Source: an uncultured Bacilli bacterium
Lineage (GTDB): Bacteria > Bacillota_I > Bacilli_A > RF39 > UBA660
DNA length: 58,605 nt
NCBI GenBank assembly: GCA_947624045.1
Contig: CANQIL010000006.1
Location: forward strand, 1-58,605
Reading direction: 5' to 3'
This document shows, in pieces, positions 24,666 to 33,544 of the stretch. Each line of letters begins with the position of its first letter. Within the stretch, counting starts at the first letter, position 1. Below the pieces are notes generated by a model. That model did no database searches, was not told where the DNA came from, and was given only the letters and a program-made list of their open reading frames with translations. The translations under genes and the position numbers were made by a program.

Positions 24666-27600
24666 TTATTTAAAAGTTTCACACTCATCACCAAAGCCAT
24701 CATTATTACATAATAGATTACCAACAGCTTTAACATACTTACCATTAACATTACCTAAAATGTTATTACCAGAACTTGCTGAACCACTATAGTTAAATAA
24801 GTTACTCTTATATCTTGTAAAACCATAAGTATCTGTATCAGTATAGAAATCTCCAGAATAATCAGTATAACCATCACGTTGTTTATTATAATTTCTCAAT
24901 AAGTTCAATGCTGTATTATCTAAGTGGAACCAGTAATCTATATAGTTATCATTATCAAATATTGAATCACCACGTTGCTGAATTACCGAAACAACTTCTG
25001 CTGGATTTACATTGTAATAACCTGTTCCATTTACTGTAGTTGCTTTACTTAATGTCGCAGCGGAAGTCCAGTTAAATCCAGGTGTTCTTGTATTTTGACC
25101 ACTATTACCAGGGAATAAATTAGTTAAATCAACACTTCTAACACGATAATTATAAGGATCTGTATCACATTTTTCACTTGTACTTGATGAATTTCCATTG
25201 TTGTTAGGAGTATCCTTAGAAGGATCACTATCAAGCGCATAGAAACATTGAACATTGAAATACCAACCAAAGTGACCAAATTCTTTTACAGAAGCAAATA
25301 TATTTGGAGTTATATTTAAATTAGGAGTATTTTCAGTTGATGATGATGCTGATGAAGATGATGTATAATATCCCAAACATTTTTGACCATATTCATTTTC
25401 ATATTCATAATTACCATTTTTAGAAGTTTGTTGAATATACCATAACCACCATTCTTTATTTACATCTTGTGCATTAGTTGGTAAACAGAATTGTTGCTTT
25501 TCTAAAGTCCAACCTGTTGTACTTTGTGGCTTTTTATATGACATTTCTTGTCTCTTATCATTAATCCAAGTACCAGGATAAGTTATTTCTGTTTGATAAA
25601 ATTTATCTGAATAACTATTACCATTAACATCAGTACCTTGCTCATTCTTATTTGTTTTATAACATCCAGCATAATCATAAACTACACTATTGTCTGCACA
25701 AGTACCACCTGTTTGACCTTTTTCACAATACTTCAAAGTTGGAACTTGTTGTGGTTCAGTATCTTTATTGGAATGAACACTATTACCATCTTCTTTACTT
25801 GGTCCAGGATATAAAACCGTTTTACCATTATACTCTGTAGACATACTAAATGAAGCATCTTTAGTAGTACATGTAGATTGTACTTGACACTCTCGTAGTT
25901 TACTATAATACAACTCACGATTTTCTTCTAAGTCTGCATCAATATCAGCTTGATTATAATAACCATCACCACAACTAATATATTGACATTCAGCAGTACA
26001 ATCAAATCCTTTATGTAGCATTCTTTTTACACCTTCATGCTCATAAAAACCATACTTACCATAATTTTCTAAATTTTCAGCAAACTGATTAGTCATCGCA
26101 GTATATTGATTAAAGTAATACCATAAAGCAAGACCATAATTATAAGTAATCTTATTATTGCTATCAACTGAATAATAAGCTTCATCTAAATTCCATTGAT
26201 CTTCATAAACAGCATCTTCATTGCCATCCATTTTAAGTTTACCAAAATCAGCTTTAGTAACCAAAGTTTTGTTTACATCTCTTTCGGAATTTCCTAATTT
26301 TACAACCTTTTGCTCATAGTTAACAGCTAACTTATTAATTGAATCTTTATACACTTCATTATAACATTTTGTACTACATTTTTGTGTATATTTTCCACCA
26401 TCGCATTTTTGAACACATGCTTCAAAATCTTCTGTTGGTCCAGAACCATTTGATGTACCCTTCTTTCCAATGTGAACACACACAGGTGCTGGAGAACATA
26501 CTTGCGGATCTGCTTTAGGAACACCATCTTCATTTATTTCACTTTTACATTTAATTCTACTAGTGACTCTTACTCTATATTCAAAGCATCGCCCTGCTTT
26601 GGCAATAACTGGAGGACCATATTCTACATCAACAGCCTCTTCGCAAACTTTACTACAAACAGTAGTATCATTATCATTATCATTATCATTATCATTATCA
26701 TTATCATTATAATCTATTTTACCATTATCTTTCTCTGTTCTATCTAAATCATCACTCCATTTAGAACCTGTCTTATAATAATTATAGCTTACCTTTACAT
26801 CATCAGATGTTTTAAAAGCATAATATGAAATACTGTTTTCAAAATTATAACCAGCTTGTGTTCGATAATTACTTGTTGTATTGTTATTACACTTTAAAGT
26901 AATAGGAGCATCCTTTGTACCAGATAAAGAAGAATTACTATTTAAGTCAAAACAATGTCCAGCTTGTTGACCATCCTGAAGATTAGTAGCACAAGCTATT
27001 TCACTACCAGTTCCATCTGCATTTATTTTTCCACCAGCTCTAAATTTAGCATCATTAAAAGATTTATTGAAAGAATCAGTATATGTTGGCTCCAAAAAGC
27101 TAGAAAATTCTACACCCTTTTTAAGTACGTTTTTTATTTTTTTCCTTACCGTCTTTGCCTTCATGTTTTGTAAAACTTTGTCCTGCCAACAATATGGAAA
27201 TTCAACATAATAAACGGAATCCACCAAACTTTCATCAAATAATGCCAAATCATCTTCAGTAATTTTATTTTTAGAACCGTTTTGGGCTTTAATATCTTCT
27301 AAGGTTACTCTTTTCTTTAAGACATCACATAATTTTGTTACTCCACTTTTTGCTTCATTATCTGTAGGAATAAATTTATTCTGTTTTCCAACAGCAGTAG
27401 TTCTAGAATACTTCTTAACAACATCATCCATTGGAAGAACAATTTGTACCTTAATAGCATTGTCTCCTTTAGGTGCTTTACAAGTTTCAGAACTATCTAA
27501 TCTAAACGTCAACACTATATTTTGCGGTGGATTCTCTACTTTATCACTATGAACAGTCACATAAAGTTGTTGTTCAAATGATACTTTTTTAGATCCTTCT

Positions 27601-28013
27601 TCTATTTCTTTGCCATTTTCATCTTTAATTAAATTACCATCTTTATCCTTACTAGGAACCCACGTAGTAATCCAATCAGTCGTATCAGTAGATGTTGTAG
27701 AATACCAATAACCAACATCATTTTTTGTCACATTTTCCATTTCACCAGTTGATTCAAGCACAAACGTACCACCTGTAGACCCTATATGATAAATATTCCT
27801 TAGTTTATCAGTGGTACCACTCTGTTTATCATCAAAAGCTGCACTTAAATTATCTTCATAAGCATCTGCTACACAAGTAGGCAATTTTTTATCTGCAGCT
27901 TTTACAATCCGAACATCATTCGTATTTAGAAATGCAAATATTGAAAAAACAGCTACTAATGTAAAGACAACCCCAAATATTCTTTTCCTAAATTTCTTCA
28001 TTCGATTCTTCAT
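24666..28013 (-). CDS. Giant Cys-rich secreted protein of the Tad/T4SS locus
   Basis: A 1115-residue protein with an N-terminal signal or anchor (RIFGVVFTLVAVFSIFAF, about 10-28) and a very large outer region with about 31 Cys, many in pairs such as CSKVC, CVQKC and CTAEC, suggesting disulfide bridges. A (Asn-Asp)7 run near residue 440 is encoded by a 6-bp repeat at 26667-26708. There is no LPXTG-type C-terminus. ATG at 28013 follows AAAGGTGG and lies inside the end of the sortase gene. No family recognised; a tip or adhesin role is inferred from size and context. Confidence 0.6.
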   Translation of the reverse strand: MKNRMKKFRKRIFGVVFTLVAVFSIFAFLNTNDVRIVKAADKKLPTCVADAYEDNLSAAFDDKQSGTTDKLRNIYHIGSTGGTFVLESTGEMENVTKNDVGYWYSTTSTDTTDWITTWVPSKDKDGNLIKDENGKEIEEGSKKVSFEQQLYVTVHSDKVENPPQNIVLTFRLDSSETCKAPKGDNAIKVQIVLPMDDVVKKYSRTTAVGKQNKFIPTDNEAKSGVTKLCDVLKKRVTLEDIKAQNGSKNKITEDDLALFDESLVDSVYYVEFPYCWQDKVLQNMKAKTVRKKIKNVLKKGVEFSSFLEPTYTDSFNKSFNDAKFRAGGKINADGTGSEIACATNLQDGQQAGHCFDLNSNSSLSGTKDAPITLKCNNNTTSNYRTQAGYNFENSISYYAFKTSDDVKVSYNYYKTGSKWSDDLDRTEKDNGKIDYNDNDNDNDNDNDNDTTVCSKVCEEAVDVEYGPPVIAKAGRCFEYRVRVTSRIKCKSEINEDGVPKADPQVCSPAPVCVHIGKKGTSNGSGPTEDFEACVQKCDGGKYTQKCSTKCYNEVYKDSINKLAVNYEQKVVKLGNSERDVNKTLVTKADFGKLKMDGNEDAVYEDQWNLDEAYYSVDSNNKITYNYGLALWYYFNQYTAMTNQFAENLENYGKYGFYEHEGVKRMLHKGFDCTAECQYISCGDGYYNQADIDADLEENRELYYSKLRECQVQSTCTTKDASFSMSTEYNGKTVLYPGPSKEDGNSVHSNKDTEPQQVPTLKYCEKGQTGGTCADNSVVYDYAGCYKTNKNEQGTDVNGNSYSDKFYQTEITYPGTWINDKRQEMSYKKPQSTTGWTLEKQQFCLPTNAQDVNKEWWLWYIQQTSKNGNYEYENEYGQKCLGYYTSSSSASSSTENTPNLNITPNIFASVKEFGHFGWYFNVQCFYALDSDPSKDTPNNNGNSSSTSEKCDTDPYNYRVRSVDLTNLFPGNSGQNTRTPGFNWTSAATLSKATTVNGTGYYNVNPAEVVSVIQQRGDSIFDNDNYIDYWFHLDNTALNLLRNYNKQRDGYTDYSGDFYTDTDTYGFTRYKSNLFNYSGSASSGNNILGNVNGKYVKAVGNLLCNNDGFGDECETFK
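26667..26708. repeat. Hexanucleotide repeat (ATCATT)7 inside the Cys-rich protein gene
   Basis: Seven perfect tandem copies of a 6-bp unit, read on the coding strand as AAT GAT (Asn-Asp). Changes in copy number stay in frame and would only lengthen or shorten the acidic linker. Confidence 0.9.
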
Positions 28014-28812
28014 TTGAATTTCCACCTTTCATTTGTTTTTCAACTTCTTTATATTTTTTTGTCTTTTTAACATCATAGTTTTTTACCAATTCTAATTTTC
28101 TAACCAGTCTTGCATCTACTTTAAAAGAATAAGCTGCTGTATCAAACATTCTAGTACAAGTTATTAATGAAATAATTTTATCATTACTATTAACATTTAC
28201 ATCAAAATCAAATATGCTTTCTTCTTTTGCTTTATCAATATATTTCTGCATTTCTTTCTTACTATATTTATCTGTATTTAAATCATCTATCTCTGAAGCA
28301 CGTGGATATGACACAGCAAATATTTTAAATAGATAATCTTCACCATTAATTGTATATTGTATATATTTATTTTCTTTAACAAAATCGAAATAAGTAAAAC
28401 TCATTAACTGCTCAAATCTACTATGATATTTAACTCCTATCAAAGGATTCTTTGATAAATTCAAAATATTATGTCCTTTTATATAAGTAATATTATTTAA
28501 TTCATCAAATTTTGCCTCTGTCCAAGCAAAGTCTCCCATTTCATATGTAAAATTATGGTCTGGAACATACAGAACAGGATAATCAATATCCGTTCCTTGA
28601 ATTCTTATCCAACCAATCGTTTCACGATTGTCTTTATCTTTTTTTGTATTTTCACTAACATCCTTAGCTCGACTTTCTATTTCAAAATATTTATTCTCAT
28701 TTATGAGATAGAAAATAAGGAAGCCACTAAATAATAAAAAGCAAAGAACTGCAGTAACAATAATTACTACATATTTTTTTAACTTTCTATTTTTTTTCTT
28801 TGCTTTTTTCAT
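27988..28812 (-). CDS. Class B-like sortase
   Basis: A 274-residue protein with a basic N-terminus and membrane helix (about 12-33), then a sortase fold: DIDYPVLYVPDHNFTY, the His motif YIKGHN, and ISLITCTR with the catalytic Cys. Class B sortases carry their catalytic Arg ten residues after Cys; here that position is Ser (AAYSFKVDAR), with Arg only at +2 and +16. It overlaps the giant Cys-rich gene by 26 bases, implying coupled expression. It could attach a pilin or surface protein; activity without the usual Arg is uncertain. Confidence 0.75.
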   Translation of the reverse strand: MKKAKKKNRKLKKYVVIIVTAVLCFLLFSGFLIFYLINENKYFEIESRAKDVSENTKKDKDNRETIGWIRIQGTDIDYPVLYVPDHNFTYEMGDFAWTEAKFDELNNITYIKGHNILNLSKNPLIGVKYHSRFEQLMSFTYFDFVKENKYIQYTINGEDYLFKIFAVSYPRASEIDDLNTDKYSKKEMQKYIDKAKEESIFDFDVNVNSNDKIISLITCTRMFDTAAYSFKVDARLVRKLELVKNYDVKKTKKYKEVEKQMKGGNSNEESNEEI

Positions 28813-28821
28813 TTATTACAC

Positions 28822-30600
28822 CTACCTACTTACTTTATATGGATTATCAGAAGTACCTTTTCCACTATTAATTATAACATCACTCTTTAAATAGCCAACT
28901 ACTCTTACCCCAAAAGAACCTGTCATAGTCTCTCCATACATATAAGAACTTATATTAGAAATAGCATTTGCCAAACTAATATCTTTTGACGAATCTTTAA
29001 ACCAGTAAGATTCACCAATATTACCTCCTGCACTAAACATATCATAAGTACTTGGTGCTGAAAATTTAACTTTGTATTTTTTTACGCTGTCTTCTTTTCC
29101 ATAAGCTGGGTCACTCTTATATATTGGAACACTAATATTCTTATTTACAAAATAAGATGTATCAAAATATTCTGAAGCCTTATTGTTAATGAAATAACCA
29201 ATATTATTCTTCTTTGTAGGATTATATATTCTTTCATTGTCTCCATAAGAAGTTAAAGTTTGAGCCGAATCTGAAGATAATACAAAATTAGCTATAACTT
29301 TTGTAGTTCCATCACTATCTGCTTCAATTATTCTAAATGGATAACCATTTATATCAACATACTCTCCTGCATTTCTCTCAGAAACTGGTGTATCTGCTTT
29401 GGCTTTCGTATAATCGTCAAGTCTAAATGGATTATCAATAGTACCATCACCATCTTTAATTAAGGCATCACCTTTAATAGTTATTACTGGCTTAACACCA
29501 AAATTATATTTTTCTGCTAATGACATATAGTTGCCAGTAGAACCTATAAAGAAATTTCTAACTACATAAGCTTCATTCTTGTCCTTTTCATTAGCTGTCC
29601 AACTTATCGTTCCTGGCTTTAGATAATTATTACCATCTAGTTCAGCCTTATTAATATCTGTAATTGAAGGAATATATATTTTTTTCTTTCCTGTATAAGA
29701 ATTACATTCTGTTGCATTTAAATTACTATCACTTAATTTCATATTACAATATTTATTTTCAACAATTAATTTCTTAGATGCGTCAGTTAAATGTTTATAA
29801 AATACATCATTTAACCATTTTTCTACTCCATCATAATTAACATTAGCAATATCTATATTAGTAACTATTCTTACATTATCACCATCTACATCAATAATTC
29901 TAAATAAGATATTAGAGAAATATATATAATTATTATCTGGATTACCTTTAAAATTCTTACTACCATCTAATAACTTTTCAGTTGTAGATTTTAATCTTTC
30001 TACTACTTCAACAGTTCTTTTTACTTCCGTTTTATTACTTAAACTATCAAAAGCTACATAATTAACTTCATAAGTTCCTGTCTTACTAGTATCAACATTA
30101 TTAGTAACTGTAACTTTATTTGTACTCATTTTTCCATCTTTATTATCAACAACACTCTTAACTCCAGGGTCAGTAAATTTCTCCCCTCTAGTTACCGTCA
30201 TTTTCTCATCACCATTTAAAGTAATTGTTGGTCCTTTATGGTCAATAGTTGAAGATAAAATTCCACACTTTAAATAAGTATAATATTTATACTCATCATT
30301 TTCTTTTCTAACCTTTACCCAACTATCTTTTAATGAACATGGCTCTTTAGTATAAGGAATATATAAATCTTCTTTTATATAAGAACCAAAGAATAAATCT
30401 TGTAATGTCAAAGTCTTAATTCTCTCACCAGTAGGTAATTCACCTGGTTTAATAACAAAATACTTTTCAGCAGCTTCTGTCATTTGCTTTTCATATTTTC
30501 TAAACGTAGTTAAAGGATATAGTATCAAAAACCAAACAAACAAAGCAACAATAACAACTGTTACTGCAATCTTTAAATACCTTTTTATCTTTTTATCCAT
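28822..30600 (-). CDS. Surface protein with Ig-like (DUF5011) and two DUF6273-like domains
   Basis: A 592-residue protein: membrane helix (about 10-30), a module resembling that in the 5811-7007 protein (AAEKYF...LPTGE...YTKEPCS...YKYYTYLKCG, about 42-115), a DUF5011-type Ig-like domain (LNGDEKMTVTRGEKFTDPG...GTYEVNYVA, about 123-200), then two DUF6273-like units, each ending in a GxGTxDNPF/YK-type motif (about 390 and 588). The bookend position of two such proteins at both ends of the operon suggests a structural role in the machine. Confidence 0.6.
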   Translation of the reverse strand: MDKKIKRYLKIAVTVVIVALFVWFLILYPLTTFRKYEKQMTEAAEKYFVIKPGELPTGERIKTLTLQDLFFGSYIKEDLYIPYTKEPCSLKDSWVKVRKENDEYKYYTYLKCGILSSTIDHKGPTITLNGDEKMTVTRGEKFTDPGVKSVVDNKDGKMSTNKVTVTNNVDTSKTGTYEVNYVAFDSLSNKTEVKRTVEVVERLKSTTEKLLDGSKNFKGNPDNNYIYFSNILFRIIDVDGDNVRIVTNIDIANVNYDGVEKWLNDVFYKHLTDASKKLIVENKYCNMKLSDSNLNATECNSYTGKKKIYIPSITDINKAELDGNNYLKPGTISWTANEKDKNEAYVVRNFFIGSTGNYMSLAEKYNFGVKPVITIKGDALIKDGDGTIDNPFRLDDYTKAKADTPVSERNAGEYVDINGYPFRIIEADSDGTTKVIANFVLSSDSAQTLTSYGDNERIYNPTKKNNIGYFINNKASEYFDTSYFVNKNISVPIYKSDPAYGKEDSVKKYKVKFSAPSTYDMFSAGGNIGESYWFKDSSKDISLANAISNISSYMYGETMTGSFGVRVVGYLKSDVIINSGKGTSDNPYKVSR

Positions 30601-30603
30601 AAT

Positions 30604-32166
30604 CTATTCTCCTTTTTTCAAATTATATATATATTTATTATTTCTAATTGTATATATAATATTTATTTCTTCAGCAGTAGCAATCTCTGCTGGAACCTTT
30701 AAATATAAGTACTTACCTGAGTATTTAGCAACAACAGCACTCTCTAAGTCAACTATCTTCTCTTTTCCTTCACTATCCTTATAACTAATTTTACCATAAT
30801 TAGTCGAAAAGTCAATCATCTTTGTACTATCTAATTCATTAGAAGCATAACTTAAATATAAAATCTTTTCATTTGCTTTTGCCGTATAAACACGACTAGT
30901 TGTTTCACATCGTTGTGTATTGCATAATCTAGTTTTATAAGTAACATTATCAACTATCTGCATATCATCAAAAATAATTTTTTCATCTTCACCATTATAA
31001 TTAATAGAAAGCCCTTTTCCAAAATCAATAGTTTCATTTTCTTTTATTTCTGAAACATCATCTATTTTTAATTTTATTTTTCTTAAATGATTATCTCCTT
31101 CTAATTCTTGATAATATAAAACAAATCTATTTTTAGGAAGTTTTTTATCTACTCTATAAACAACCATTGTTCTAATTTCTTGATCTCTACTAACTTCTTG
31201 TACCGAATCTAAAATTTTACCTAAATCTTTAAAATCATTCTCATACGTCTTAGAAGTTACTGCATAATTATTAATACCGTTCATAATATGAAAATTACTT
31301 AAGTTTACTTCTCTTTTCTGATAATTATTTTTTATTGTCATATCAATAATTACAAAATTATTTTTCTTAGATATAACATCACCTTTAAAATCTTTATCAG
31401 TATAATAACTATTATTTATAGTAATAGAATATCCATTAGCATTAAATATTTCTCCTTGTTTATAAGATTTATTAGTAATAAAAACATAAGTATATAAATT
31501 TTTTAACAAAATTACTGCTATTACAATACCTACTAAATTACATATTAATTTATGTTCTTGATAAAAGTAATTAATATTTCTAAGAGCTCTTTTAAATGTT
31601 CTTTTAAAGGATTCTTTATCAATATTAATACTTATTTCAAATTCTTCTCTATCTTCATTATCTAATTCTAAGAATTCTTCATCTTGATTAAAATTAAATT
31701 TTCTTAAATCTATACCAAATATTCTCATTAATAGTATTAAGAAAACTGGATATTGAAAGAATGATAATATTCCTAATATATCTCTAATCATTCTAATATT
31801 GGTTGTTTCTGTACCACCCATATAAGTATTAAAAAAACCAGAAGTCCAGGCAAAGATAAGTAAAATTAAAAAATACGTAAATACTGGTAATAAATATAAT
31901 TTCCAAGGCTTATTCTTTCTTTTTAATAAAAATACTAAAGCAACGCTTGTCACAATTATAATAATTAAAATAAGATATATAAAAAAGTTAATATAACCAC
32001 TAATTGGTTCATTATAAGAATCATATGAACCAAATTCCATAAATTGACTAACAAAGCCACTTATTTGAATAACTTTATAGTATATAAAAGCGCATAATAC
32101 TAACAAAAATATATGAATTTTTTTAAAGTTCTTTATCAAAAAAGCATAAGGCTTTCTAAAAACCAT
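30604..32166 (-). CDS. Polytopic membrane protein with outer beta domain, first gene of the secretion locus
   Basis: A 520-residue protein with about five helices (12-33, 55-83, 90-110, 133-157, 205-228) and an outer C-terminal region of about 290 residues. Its start (GEIFNANGYSITINNSYY...FVIIDMTIKNNYQ) resembles DUF4352/telokin-like domains. I recognise no exact family. It is the most upstream gene of the same-strand run, with AGGAGCG before ATG and only 3 bases to the next gene, so it probably marks the operon start. Confidence 0.5.
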   Translation of the reverse strand: MVFRKPYAFLIKNFKKIHIFLLVLCAFIYYKVIQISGFVSQFMEFGSYDSYNEPISGYINFFIYLILIIIIVTSVALVFLLKRKNKPWKLYLLPVFTYFLILLIFAWTSGFFNTYMGGTETTNIRMIRDILGILSFFQYPVFLILLMRIFGIDLRKFNFNQDEEFLELDNEDREEFEISINIDKESFKRTFKRALRNINYFYQEHKLICNLVGIVIAVILLKNLYTYVFITNKSYKQGEIFNANGYSITINNSYYTDKDFKGDVISKKNNFVIIDMTIKNNYQKREVNLSNFHIMNGINNYAVTSKTYENDFKDLGKILDSVQEVSRDQEIRTMVVYRVDKKLPKNRFVLYYQELEGDNHLRKIKLKIDDVSEIKENETIDFGKGLSINYNGEDEKIIFDDMQIVDNVTYKTRLCNTQRCETTSRVYTAKANEKILYLSYASNELDSTKMIDFSTNYGKISYKDSEGKEKIVDLESAVVAKYSGKYLYLKVPAEIATAEEINIIYTIRNNKYIYNLKKGE

Positions 32167-32235
32167 TTTAACACGCTCCTATTCTTATTCTACTATAGTA
32201 TAACCTAATTATCTTTTTTTTTAAAGTAGCTTTTA

Positions 32236-32289
32236 AAAAAAAACTTTGAAAACTGCTTCTATTTTTAAGCTGCTATTTCAAAGTTTTTT
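32236..32289 (-). terminator. Terminator after the 32278 gene
   Basis: Minus strand AAACTTTGAAA / TTTCAAAGTTT with an internal GCAGCTT...AAGC.. arm, followed by a long T-run. It separates the 32278 gene from the secretion operon. Confidence 0.7.
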
Positions 32290-32889
32290 TAATTTAAATG
32301 AAATTTTACCATAATAATCATAATCTTTATAAATATCTTTATAATTATCATTTATTTTTATATACAATTTAAAACCTTTATCATAATCTATATCTTTATA
32401 ATTATCCATATAATAAAATATTTTGTCATCATAAGAAAACTCTAAAACATTTAAGTAAAAGTAGTCATAAGCCTCTTTTATTTTTTCAAGATCAGTTTCT
32501 TTTTTTTGTAAATCTTCTTGCCACGGAATAAATATTTTATTTATCTTTTTACCATCAAAGCCGCCTTCTTTTAAAAATTCATAATTTCTTCTATCTACTT
32601 TAAAATCATCTGTTTCTATGTTAAAGCTTCCTTTTTCATAAACGTATTTATCTTTACTTAGAATATTTATCTTAACTAATGTTTTATCTTTTTCCTTTAA
32701 ATCTTTATATTCTCTTAGAGACTCAAAAACTTTTGGCTTAATTTCTAATTCCTTATAACCATTAACCATAATATTTATATTAATCTTATAAATATAACCA
32801 TTACTATTATAAAAAGGAATGACTTCTTCTCTCACAAATTTCCCATTAAATTTAAAAAGCATAATAATAAAGTAAAAGAAAACATTCAT
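32278..32889 (-). CDS. Exported or anchored protein of unknown function
   Basis: A 203-residue protein starting MNVFFYFIIMLFKF, a short hydrophobic start that could be a signal, followed by a Lys/Asp/Tyr-rich region without further helices. ATG at 32889 follows GAGGTGG; the longer in-frame start overlaps that site. It lies between the terminators of greA and its own. Family not recognised. Confidence 0.5.
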   Translation of the reverse strand: MNVFFYFIIMLFKFNGKFVREEVIPFYNSNGYIYKININIMVNGYKELEIKPKVFESLREYKDLKEKDKTLVKINILSKDKYVYEKGSFNIETDDFKVDRRNYEFLKEGGFDGKKINKIFIPWQEDLQKKETDLEKIKEAYDYFYLNVLEFSYDDKIFYYMDNYKDIDYDKGFKLYIKINDNYKDIYKDYDYYGKISFKLKKL

Positions 32890-32904
32890 ATTCCACCTCA
32901 AAAA

Positions 32905-32938
32905 AAATAGCTACTTTAAAAGTAAACTATTTTTTCTT
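32905..32938 (-). terminator. Terminator of greA
   Basis: Minus strand AAATAGTTTACTTT / AAAGTAGCTATTT with a T-run after it, 20 bases past the greA stop codon. Confidence 0.75.
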
Positions 32939-32957
32939 AAAAATTTGTCGAATTATA

Positions 32958-33428
32958 TTATTGAATGTCAATTATTTCGATTTGGTAATTACCATTAGGA
33001 CTTTCAACTGTTACTATATCGCCAACTTTATGGTCAAATAGAGCTTTGGCAATAGGACTCTCATTAGAAATTTTACTTTCAAATGGATCAGCTTCTTGGC
33101 TACCAACAATTTTATATTCATCTTCTTCATCATCATCAACATATTTAATTGAGACAGTATTACCAATACTAACTTTATCATTTGAAACATCTGTTATAAT
33201 AGAAACATTTTCTAACATTTTTTCTAATTGCTTAATTCTAGCTTCAATTACAGCTTGTTCATTACGCGCAGCATCATATTCCGCATTTTCAGATAAATCG
33301 CCTAAAGCTCTAGCTTCTTTAATAGCTTGAATATTTTCAGGACGCTTTACATTTATCAATTCATCTAATTCTTCTTTAAGTTCATCTAAACCTTCTTGTG
33401 TTAAATAAACAGTATTTTTATTTCCCAT
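32958..33428 (-). CDS. greA: Transcription elongation factor GreA
   Basis: A 156-residue protein with the GreA coiled coil (about 10-75) carrying the acidic tip DLSENAEYDAARNEQ, then the globular C-terminal domain (GDIVTVESPNGNYQIEIIDI). GreA rescues stalled RNA polymerase by stimulating transcript cleavage. Length is standard. ATG at 33428 follows AGAGGTGA; the in-frame GTG at 33437 overlaps that site. It has its own promoter and terminator. Confidence 0.95.
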   Translation of the reverse strand: MGNKNTVYLTQEGLDELKEELDELINVKRPENIQAIKEARALGDLSENAEYDAARNEQAVIEARIKQLEKMLENVSIITDVSNDKVSIGNTVSIKYVDDDEEDEYKIVGSQEADPFESKISNESPIAKALFDHKVGDIVTVESPNGNYQIEIIDIQ

Positions 33429-33479
33429 TTTTGTCACCTCTAAATATAAATAATCGAGTACTTCTACTCAACTCGCTAT

Positions 33480-33508
33480 AGTATAGCATATTTTTTTCTA
33501 ATTTGCAA
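33480..33508 (-). promoter_or_regulatory. Promoter of greA
   Basis: Minus strand TTGCAA (33508-33503), 17 bp spacer, TATACT (33485-33480), with an extended -10 (TGCTATACT). The leader includes a small hairpin GAGTA / TACTC. Confidence 0.75.
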
Positions 33509-33544
33509 TAACTAATTACTTCCTTTTCAAAAGAAGCAGTCATA

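Noticed and set aside
26667-26708. Possible CRISPR-like repeat
   Set aside because: Units are six bases with no spacers; it is a coding microsatellite.
26472-26747. Plus-strand open frame with a long Ile run
   Set aside because: It is the shadow of the hexamer repeat in the Cys-rich protein gene on the other strand.
5811-32166. Integrative conjugative element
   Set aside because: No relaxase, integrase, excisionase or att-like direct repeats were seen at the ends; flanks are ordinary genes.
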